64,000 nt of DNA, from positions 24,804,571-24,868,570 of the forward strand of contig CM060107.1 of NCBI GenBank assembly GCA_030522415.1, in the 5' to 3' direction. The notes under the pieces were generated by a model that was given only the letters and a program-made list of their open reading frames with translations, had not been told where the DNA came from and did not search any database. Source of the stretch: Channallabes apus. Its lineage: Eukaryota > Chordata > Actinopteri > Siluriformes > Clariidae. Shown piece by piece: positions 56,047 through 64,000 of this stretch. Within the stretch, counting starts at the first letter, position 1; each line of letters opens with the position of its first letter. The translations under genes and the position numbers were made by a program.

Positions 56047-56511
56047 TGTCATGTTTCCCGTTAGTCACAAGGTGGACGCAGATGCAGGCTTCAATGACAG
56101 TTCTTTATTCAGGTTGCACACAAACTCAAAATACTCGCAAACGTTCAAACCAAAAAGGAGGACATGGAAGTCCCTCTCTCTCTTTCTTTCAGCAAAGTCC
56201 TGGTAATCAAAGTCTCAACTCCTCAGGATGATCCTTCATGAGGGACATGGAAATAGTCTTTTAATGGTCTTTGTGATCAGGGTGTGTGCAAATCATGACT
56301 AACCGTGAGGGTGGACGGACAGGTGGTTACGATGTCGGCTGGCTTAAATAAACAGACACAAAAGGGCATATATATAAACTGTACATATGGAATGAAACCT
56401 GAGATAGTTATATATACGCACTGAATGACGCATAGATAGTATGCGCGATCCCTTGCGCCATCTGCTGAGAGAAAAGGTTGGAAAAGGCAGGAAATGTCAT
56501 GCCGCCGCACA
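56047..56511 (-). repeat. LTR-like sequence, antisense
   Basis: On the minus strand TGTGCGGCGGCATGACATTT starts a 465-bp block with a TATTTAAGCC box and AATAAAGAAC signal, ending CGGGAAACATGACA. These are LTR-like features. No target duplication is evident, so the boundaries are approximate. Confidence 0.5.
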
Positions 56512-56725
56512 GCTGTCAGGAATCTCACGTAAATAAGAGCAAAATAGCTTTATACTGGCTTTTACTGGTGCGATTTTGTACATTTAAGCCTGCAGGGTGA
56601 TTAAGCACACAGATCTAGGAAAAGTCATGAAAGGAGGGTCCTGGAATTTGATCGAGTGTGAAGTATTTATTATTTTTTTCCCCCATTGCTGTCAAAATGA
56701 CCGTGCTCGGCGCTTCTAGTGTTAA

Positions 56726-56975
56726 TTAAACAATAAAGTAATAACTTAGATGTGCATCCTGTTATTGGTTTGAGTCAGTAAAAAATTAACTCCGACTGCG
56801 CAGAAGGTTTGCAAAGCTGAGCTGCTCGAGCGCTCCTGGAGGGCTGTGATTGACTGACTATTAAGGTCGCATCTGATTGGCTAAAGAGCACAAATGACGC
56901 TCCAACGTGCCAGCAAAGTCTCAAAAACACAAACACAAATCCAGCGATATTCACAAACGTAACTCGATTTTCACA
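56726..56975 (+). repeat. Flanking inverted repeat, right copy (first part)
   Basis: It matches the left copy (35638-35924) in inverted orientation: AATAAAGTAATAACTTAGA, GAGCGCTCCTGGAGGGCTGT, GACGCTCCAACGTGCCAGCA. It ends at TA (56976-56977), where the 6.27-kb element begins. Confidence 0.88.
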
Positions 56976-57412
56976 TACAGTGGTTACAAAATTGGAATGG
57001 CGATCTCGCCGCGTATACCGCCGTTTAAAGGCAACAGCAGCCAAAATAAATCAGTTGCATTTCAAAGTCATTCGTAAAATGGCCGCCAGGTGGCGCAAAG
57101 TGACATTTTCATTCATTGCAGTAAATACAACAGTGATGGTAATTTCCACAACAAACATGAAAAATCTGAACCAGAGCTATTAATGTGTACTGTACAATAA
57201 TGAGTAAAAAAAAATTATAGTAGATTTATTAACTGAAATAAATGACCATATTTTTCAAGAGAATTTTCAAGCCCCACTCATCAAACAAAATTATAATGAA
57301 ATCGGCCAAGTTTACTATTTATTTAAATATAAATTTCTAAACCAATAAGATCAAATAACACCAAGTTATTATTATAACAGGCTTACTTCGTCACTTATCA
57401 AAGAAGTACACT

Positions 57413-57575
57413 GTTTGTCGCCCTCGGGCTTGCTCACCAGGGACTATCTGAACATTTTGATTCATACACATTCACATTCCATACAAACTTAAATAATTCT
57501 TTTGATTGTGTAAAGCTGTTTTGAGACAATGTCAATTGTTAAAAGCGCTATACAAATAAAACTGAATTGAATTGA
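57413..57575 (+). mobile_element. 163-bp L2 3'-tail insertion in the left arm
   Basis: It begins GTTTGTCGCCCTCGGGCTTG and ends AAACTGAATTGAATTGA, with ACT duplicated on each side (57410-57412, 57576-57578). The right arm is uninterrupted at the equivalent place (about 62805). Confidence 0.82.
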
Positions 57576-57635
57576 ACTTGCTTTCAAAGAAGTCGAGTGG
57601 CTTATTAAGGTCTCTGGTGTGCATTGTCTCTAAGT

Positions 57636-57706
57636 GGCCGCTTGGTGTAGCGGATAGAACACTCGGCCAGTGATCTACAAAGTGCTGGTTCGAATCCCGA
57701 GTGATG
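57636..57706 (+). repeat. tRNA-like sequence (left arm)
   Basis: Box A GGTGTAGCGG and box B GGTTCGAATCC are present. Acceptor-stem pairing and a usable anticodon arm are not convincing, so it is a tRNA-derived repeat. Confidence 0.5.
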
Positions 57707-58474
57707 TTTTAAAATTGTTTTATTTTAAAACTAAATAAAATGTTTTAAGTGCGCTTAAGGTAGAGTCTTATAAAGGCTATGTAGACTTATATAGTTTTGT
57801 TATATATTTTTTGCACATTAATCTGAGTCCTCATCTGTTAGATCTGTTTAGTTTTTTTTTTCCTGCCGGGACGAATGCGCGGTTCCATCCCTTTCCCGCC
57901 TATTCAGGGAGCCTACGGAGTGAGCGATTAACCATAGTCGAATCGATTGGTGTGCGTCCAACTCACGTTACTCGTGTGCTATTCATGCCGGCTGGTGATA
58001 ATTAACGTTAATATGATCTCGGGCTTGCTCACGATGCTCAACATCTATAAAAATAGCAAAGTATTGTGTATAGAGTGATAAAAAAAACTATCTAACGCAT
58101 GTTAGAAAACATCATTTCCTGCATTTTTTGATGATTTGATTGATGTTTTAAATTTTTTTATTTTAATTATAGCAAAATTAAAATAAAAAAAAATTGTTGT
58201 ATTTTGATTTTGCTTCAGCATACTATAGAAAAAACAGCAAACTCGCACTCAACCAGTTTGTATTCTTTAAATTTAGGGGAGTGACGGCTCGGTCTGCTGC
58301 TGCTGTGTGTGTGTGTCATTATACTGATGAAAAGTGGTGGCCATCTGCAGTACCGGTAGTTTTGATTTACGACAGCTGTTTACGGCAGTGTAGTCCAGTG
58401 CGGGAGATGCATTGTGGGTAATGAGGTCCGGTGTTACATCTGTTACATTTTTGATAACAATAGTTTTTTTACAA

Positions 58475-58760
58475 ACATTTCTAAACTAATAAGATCAAAT
58501 GACACCAAGTTTAAAACAGATAAAATACACGTGCAAATAGTATAATTGTATAACAGGCTTACTTCGTTACTTATTTAACGCTTGCTTTCAAAGAAGTCGA
58601 GTGGCTTATTAACGTCACGGAGGAGTTTTGTCTCTTAGTGCCTGGTTGGTGTAGCGGTTAGAGCGCTCGGTCAGGGAGTTACAAAGCGTCGGTTCGAATC
58701 CTGGATGATGCTGTTTTAAGAAATTGTTCTATTTTAATTTTACTCAGCAAACAAACAGCA
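58475..58760 (+). repeat. Diverged direct copy of the arm, with tRNA-like sequence
   Basis: ATTTCTAAACTAATAAGATC, CAGGCTTACTTCGTTACTTA and GAAGTCGAGTGGCTTATTAA repeat the order of 57333-57740. A second tRNA-like sequence lies at 58639-58710 (GGTGTAGCGGTTAGAGC, GGTTCGAATCC). Confidence 0.8.
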
Positions 58761-58863
58761 AACAAAAAAATTATTATTCAGAGCACGATATACAACCGTA
58801 ATGAGTCCCTTAACCGGCTTATACAGCTGGCATGTGACCAACGTATTTAACCTTGATGAGTCC

Positions 58864-58924
58864 ATAAAATCAGTAGCAGCTAATAATTACTAATTACTTT
58901 AGTTAATGCTGCTACTGATTTTAT
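58864..58924. repeat. Perfect 17-bp stem hairpin
   Basis: ATAAAATCAGTAGCAGC (58864-58880) pairs with GCTGCTACTGATTTTAT (58908-58924) across a 27-base loop. Confidence 0.85.
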
Positions 58925-60038
58925 TCCAGCTTACCTGTTCAGGTTGATTGCGATTCTTTTTAAAATATTGTCTCAGTTTTATATGTTGTTCGTCTTGATG
59001 TTTGTCTTCTTTTCACTTGGCAACACTCAAATGCAAATTATTCACCGTGAATCAGCTGTTCTCACCTATCCATTCAGAGAAACTGAATGAGCTGAAATGA
59101 GCCTTTGTTTCACGACCGCGACACCCCTCTCTCTCACACACATACAGTACAGAGTAGACCAAATCATTACAGTACATACTTTATCCAACGAACATGAAAA
59201 ATATCCACATAATGATGAGTTAAGAAGCATTGCTTAATTTTCGTTTAGACAGACTGTTTGTATCTGATTATTGGTATTATTAAAGAACAGCAGCACAAAC
59301 AACAACACAAGGGCTTGTACAGCAAGACACATTTTTATTATTTTGCAAAGAGTTAAATTTGTAACAGTAAAAGGCATCCGAATTTAAATATATAAATTAC
59401 TAGAAACAAATTGAGCACACTATCAGAATAAAAAATAGAACAAATCAAACGTTTTTTACACATACACAAGGAGGATAATGATACCGAGTTTATATTAAAA
59501 TATCAAATATTGTAATATTGTTTTTGTGTTATTATAAATAATGAAATGCAGTAGGCTGTTATGGTCATCATCAAAAGAAAATATATTAAGTAACAGATAA
59601 TATTAGGTTTATATTTCAAATTAGATAAAATGCTGATTTTCCAGCAGTAAAATTATTGTATCTCTACAGTTTACAAAACCTCTGCTGCGTGTATTCATTC
59701 ACAGTCTCCAGAGCACGCACAGAGAAATAGGAGACTGTGGTTTAGGAGTGGATTGGAGAGAAGAGAGCTGTTCAGTTACTATAAAAAAATCTAAAAAAAT
59801 ATATATAAAAACATAATATGATCTTTTTGAGTTATGAGGTTTTTTTTATTATACATAAGACAACCTTTTAGTTTTGTAAATATTCTAGTTATAGTGTGTT
59901 AAGTTTTTCTTTAGGTTAAACGGTTTTGAGAATTAGACCATCCAGCTAAGATCAATATTATGTCGTTGATTGATAAAATCTGGATTAAGGATATTTTATT
60001 TTGTTTTATTTATTTAATTTGTATTTTTCATCTTCCCC
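58925..60038. other. AT-rich DNA, no feature recognised
   Basis: I see no coding sequence or known repeat. Confidence 0.4.
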
Positions 60039-60039
60039 C

Positions 60040-60119
60040 CTGAGGGATTGCCACCTTATTGTGGTCAGGGGATTTGCGTGCCTCAGTGCTTGGATGTTTA
60101 CCGAGGGCTCAAGGGAGGT

Positions 60120-60164
<45 letters not shown>

Positions 60165-61463
60165 TGTGTGTGTGCGCGTGCGTTGTAGCCTCTCCTTTTT
60201 TTCAGCGGATTTTTCCGCTACCGCAGATCAGTTTATCAACTTGTAATATATAAATTTTAGGAATATATTAACATGTGGAGACATCATTATATGTTGAATG
60301 GAACTTGTAAGCCTTTGAATGGTGTTAAAAATACTTGCAAAACAAGTATTGCAGCCATACATTGGAGGGAACTTCTGAGGTGGTCAGTGATTGATGGCAC
60401 GGTCGGTCGGAGGGGGTTGTGATCACACCTATAGATCTTTTGTTCTAGGCTATCGGTCAAATATCTCTCCACTTGGAAGCAAAAACATGCAAGGGATTTC
60501 AGCATCTCGACACACATACTAAGCTGTTTATAAAGTAGACACTGTTTGTTTTTTCATTTTGTAATCTTTCCCGTGTTTACCGTGTACTGTACAATGTATA
60601 TTCATTTTTTAATGAATTACTGTAAATAAACTACACATTCCGTTGATTTACCAGAAATGACGTTTCTGTTTTTTGTGTGTGCTAAACTAAACTTCAGGGT
60701 CAAAGTAATAGCGATTTTATTTGAAAAGTATTATATATTTACAATGCTGATAAGTTCAAGCTTAGATTCATATATAAACTGCTTCAAAGTCTTTCCACCC
60801 CGTGACCGCTGAAATCCGACAGACGCAGGGCTCAAGGGAGGTGTGTCTGTGTGTGTGTCTACCGCAGATCAGTTTATCAACTTGTAATATATACATTTTA
60901 GGAATATATTAACATGTGCAGACATTTAAGGGTGCGCTGCCCTCTCTTGCCCCTGCGTAGAGCCCACACACACACACACACATCTATCTATCTATCTATT
61001 ATATAAATACACATTTGGAATCTGCATCTACATTTTCTGTTACAAGTATAGAATTAGGTTCAGCTGAGACTCATGATCAATGGTGTTAGGGTACTTATGT
61101 AGTGATAATTAGTTTCAGCCAGATCATTAAACTAACAATGGACTATGACACTCTTGAGAGGGGATATGAAGGTGTTATTCATTTATTTATTCTCTACAAG
61201 GGTGCGAACTACAATACAGACCAAACTATAACTCTCTCTTACTACTATAAAAATCCTAAATATAAACAAACAAAATACAGCTTTTTTTCCTCAGAGGTAA
61301 ACGGAAAAGTGAAGTTGTTCAGCTGTTTACTGTCACTGCAGCTTCTTCAAAGTCTTCCCACTCCGTGACCACTGAAATCCGACACGACACCACGTTAGGC
61401 TGCGTCTTGACTCATTTGTATACCGACGGTGATTGGATGTTTCCCGAGGGCTCAGGGGAGTGT

Positions 61464-61500
<37 letters not shown>

Positions 61501-61640
61501 TATGTGTGTGCGTGCGTGCGCGTACTTCTTCTACTGTTATAAAAACTCTAAATATAAACAAACAAAATACAGCTTTTTTTTCAGAGGTAAACGGAAAAGT
61601 GAAGCTGTTCAGTGTCACTATGCAGATGTTACACTCAGTG
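60040..61640 (+). repeat. Mosaic of duplicated modules around (TG)n tracts
   Basis: GAGGGCTCAAGGGAGGTGTG-type units precede TG tracts at about 60105, 60830 and 61450. CTACCGCAGATCAGTTTATC blocks repeat at 60219 and 60860. CGTGACCRCTGAAATCCGAC blocks repeat at about 60800 and 61365. AGAGGTAAACGGAAAAGTGA blocks repeat at about 61293 and 61583. The order suggests successive partial duplications. Confidence 0.8.
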
Positions 61641-61845
61641 GAGTTACCGAAATCATTGGTTTAGTCCTGAGTTGCCACACATCATTTCCACATTTCACTC
61701 GCTTTTATTCCTCTTATGTGAACATAAACAGTGAAACATTCCACAGGTTTATAATACACGGCGGCCAAGTGAACCACGTTCCTGTCAAACGAAACGAGGT
61801 ATAATCGTGGTGTTTGCTTCGGTTATGACACACCATAGCTTATTA

Positions 61846-62030
61846 TCTGCTGTGGTAGATCTGATTATTTATCCAAACACAATAATAAAGCTTTATATCC
61901 TCAGGAGGGCTCAGTACATTGTTTTAGCGATAGTTTCACGGAAGCGAGTTCAGAACTAATCTAACCAAACCAAAAAAAAAAAAAAACATCCGAAGCTTCA
62001 AATAGAATGAACGAACTAATGAAATTGATA
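61846..62030 (-). repeat. Inverted copy of the 36411-36597 segment
   Basis: It shares the same blocks as 36411-36597 (CTGTGGTAGATCTG, AGCTTTATATCCTCAGGAGG, TTTCACGGAAGCGAG). Confidence 0.8.
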
Positions 62031-62270
62031 TATATGTAATTGATATACTGTATATACAGACGTGTGTGTGTCATTTTAATTCAAATGAACATTTTAATGC
62101 TTTCTGATACACTTATCAACTTATCCACATACACTTATCAACACAAACTCTCCGTGCACGCACACACAATCTCTAAAAAATTAATATTAATAACATACAT
62201 ATACAAATAAACAAAAATATAAACGTCTATATTGAAGTTTACGGTGAACGCAGAGTCGGCTAAGCACACG

Positions 62271-62902
62271 TGATGTTTTCTAACATGCGTTAGATAGTTT
62301 TTTTTATCACTCTATACACAATACTTTGCTATTTTTATAGATGTTGAGCATCGTGAGCAAGCCCGAGATCATATTAACGTTAATTATCACCAGCCGGCAT
62401 GAATAGCACACGAGTAACGTGAGTTGGACGCACACCAATCGATTCGACTATGGTTAATCGCTCACTCCGTAGGCTCCCTGAATAGGCGGGAAAGGGATGG
62501 AACCGCGCATTCGTCCCGGCAGGAAAAAAAAAACTAAACAGATCTAACAGATGAGGACTCAGATTAATGTGCAAAAAATATATAATAAAACTATATAAGT
62601 CTACATAGCCTTTATAAGACTCTACCTTAAGCGCACTTAAAACATTTTATTTAGTTTTAAAATAAAACAATTTTAAAACATCACTCGAGATTCGAACCGG
62701 CGATTTGTAGATCACTGGCCGAGTGTTCTAACCGCTACACCAAGCGGCCACTTAGAGACAATGCACACCTGAGACGTTAATAAGCCACTCGACTTCTTTG
62801 AAAGCAAGTGTACGTCTTTGATAAGTGACGAAGTAAGCCTGTTATAATAATAACTTGGTGTTATTTGATCTTATTGGTTTAGAAATTTATATTTAAATAA
62901 AA
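62271..62902 (-). repeat. Right internal inverted arm with tRNA-like sequence
   Basis: Inverted match to 57318-58113. The tRNA-like stretch is at 62679-62749 on the minus strand (box B GGTTCGAATCTC). Confidence 0.9.
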
Positions 62903-63249
62903 CCCTACACACTTCTTTTCTAATTACACGTGATAAAATCTAAAGGCTCACTGTGTTAATATTTATTGTGCTTAAATTTGATCTTAATAAGATTTGATTT
63001 AATTTGAATTCTACATTTGTACTGTAATTATAGTACTGTGATTATGAATTCGGTCAACTACAGTGTTTCACTTGATGTTATCGGCTATTACGTGCATTAT
63101 TGAGGCAGAGAATGAACTAAGGCATGAGGCGTCAGTCTGTAGTTATATAGCGCCACTCAGTGGTAAAAGCCAGCAAATGCACAGCAAATGCACATCCCGT
63201 AATGCGGCGGCGACGTTACATACGACGCTCCGATTTTGTAACCACTGTA

Positions 63250-63292
63250 CAGAGCCCATGATGCACTCGTAAATTTTAAACATTCAAAAAAA
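63250..63292 (+). repeat. Flanking inverted repeat, right copy (second part)
   Basis: CCCATGATGCACTCGTAAAT and TTTAAACATTCAAAAA complete the match to the left copy beyond the TA element. Confidence 0.85.
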
Positions 63293-63449
63293 TATTTATG
63301 CACGTGAATGTGATTTTTTTGTGAATACATATTTTTTTCGTGCACGTGAATTGGGTTTTACACATGTGGATTAGGTTACGCACGTGAACATCATGTTTTT
63401 TGTGAGAATTATTTATGACACCGATCTGCCTCCATATATAAACAGAAAG

Positions 63450-64000
63450 GGATAGTCCCTGGTGAGCAAGCCCGAGGGCGACAGTGGCAAGGAAAAACTC
63501 CCTGAGATGGTAATAGGAAGAAACCTTGAGAGGAACCAGACTCAACAGGGAAAGGAAGCAGGAATAGCAGGATAGCAGGAAATTATCTGCATTTATACAG
63601 TGTTAAGTGTTAGGTTCAGCTATAATAGTTGATGTTAATTGATGTTATAATAGTTGATGTAAAATGGAGTCCAGTAGTTATTGGAGACTCAGATAGACTT
63701 GTAGAAAGTTCCAGTCCTGAACTATCGAATTATCAAGTCCTCAGAGAAACAGCTGACAACACCAGTCGAGGCCAGAACCATCTTCTAAGTAGACAGAATC
63801 ATCCCCAGACACCAGACGCATCCCAAAGAGACACACGAGGCATCCATGCGACGAGACCTCCAACCAGAAACGGGGCACCAGGATGCATCAGACAGGTCCG
63901 GAGGGCAGAGGGAGTCTGGATCACTGGCAGCTCAGGAACGACATGTGTAGCTCGACAGAGAGAGAGAGAGAAAGAGTGAAAGGGGAAGACAGGGGGAGAG
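63450..64000 (-). mobile_element. Antisense L2 3' region, running off the window
   Basis: CAAGGAAAAACTCCCTGAGA and AGAGGAACCAGACTCAACAG are the reverse complement of the L2 3' UTR seen at 53900-54000. GTCTGGATCACTGGCAGCTC matches, inverted, about 53740. A (GA)n tract lies near the window end. The element's tail repeat is missing on the left. Confidence 0.75.

Larger units (their letters stand above)
36139..56721. mobile_element. 20.6-kb TTAA-bounded composite segment with matching inverted ends
   Basis: The left end is CACTAGAAGCGCTGCG. The right end, read inverted, is CACTAGAAGCGCCGAG. TTAA borders both (36135-36138, 56722-56725), and GGTCATTTTGAC occurs near each end. TTAA and this subterminal motif favour piggyBac-type ends. 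The CACTA start together with the enclosed EnSpm-like transposase would alternatively fit a CACTA element. No piggyBac transposase is visible. Everything between the ends is nested or degenerate. Confidence 0.55.
57318..58113 (+). repeat. Left internal inverted arm
   Basis: It matches 62271-62902 inverted over about 630 bp, including an identical 64-codon open stretch. It is longer than the right arm because of a 163-bp L2 tail at 57413. Confidence 0.9.
56978..63247. mobile_element. 6.27-kb TA-flanked element of unknown family
   Basis: Inverted ends CAGTGGTTACAAAATTGGAA (left) and, inverted, CAGTGGTTACAAAATCGGAG (right) are flanked by TA (56976-56977, 63248-63249). The left copy of the flanking repeat at 35638 shows the empty site. 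No transposase ORF is visible. The interior has ~0.63-kb inverted arms, tRNA-like sequences and duplicated (TG)n modules. TA targeting suggests Tc1/mariner-type mobilisation in trans, but the interior is unlike any family I know. Confidence 0.72.

Noticed and set aside
57811..58005. 64-codon ORF, identical in the inverted copy at 62380-62574
   Set aside because: Identity reflects the inverted DNA arms. The translation has no domain-like features, and the flanking non-coding DNA is equally conserved between the arms.
57636..58710. Possible functional tRNA genes
   Set aside because: Boxes A and B are present, but acceptor-stem complementarity and anticodon arms are poor and the sequences lie in repeated arms, so they are called tRNA-like repeats.
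60040..61640. CRISPR-like array
   Set aside because: Repeats are irregular in length and spacing, centred on TG tracts, and the DNA is plainly eukaryotic.

Overview
The window is vertebrate nuclear DNA, most likely from a teleost fish. The evidence is the mix of fish-type repeats: Tc1-like DNA transposons, L2-clade LINEs whose ORF1 carries an esterase domain, a fish L1, short-LTR Ty3/gypsy elements, PIF/Harbinger-like TIR elements, an EnSpm-like transposase with introns, tRNA-derived SINEs and many (CA/TG)n tracts. I recognise no intact host protein-coding gene. Nearly every convincing reading frame belongs to a mobile element, and almost all are broken.

Layout. 1-2 kb: Tc1 remnants. 2-8 kb: two L2 LINEs in tandem, then a SINE. 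8.2-24.9 kb: what appears to be one L2 element (ORF1 esterase, endonuclease, reverse transcriptase, 3' UTR) split by nested insertions. These are a TIR transposon holding a full-length antisense L1 (9562-17847, with target-site duplications), the L1 itself carrying a Tc1 copy and a ~0.9-kb inverted duplication; a LINE 3' end holding a short LTR retrotransposon (19338-21350); a 107-bp L2 tail; and a doubly deleted Tc1 (23388-24542). 25-34 kb: mostly low-repeat DNA with SINEs, a mariner fragment, microsatellites and a CpG-richer stretch at ~32.0-33.8 kb, the best candidate for host regulatory DNA.

35.6-63.3 kb is the most interesting part. A 20.6-kb segment (36139-56721) is bounded by TTAA and by matching inverted ends (CACTAGAAGCGC). 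It contains an EnSpm-like transposase gene on the minus strand and, head to head, a second multi-exon gene on the plus strand. A ~190-bp interval with three CCAAT boxes separates them. The transposase is interrupted by a gypsy retrotransposon (41009-46976, itself split by a 1.46-kb TIR element) and by a solo LTR (47524-47884). The second gene is interrupted by an L2 and a TIR element. The segment is flanked by inverted copies of one repeat. The left copy has gained a 206-bp TTAA element and the right copy a 6.27-kb TA-flanked element (56978-63247), so each copy shows the empty site of the other's insertion. The 6.27-kb element is an unclassified structure with long internal inverted arms, tRNA-like sequences and a mosaic of duplicated (TG)n modules. 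The window ends in an antisense L2 3' region.

The parts do not form a pathway. They record successive transposition events whose order can be read from nesting and target-site duplications. Family names rest on remembered motifs, not on database searches.
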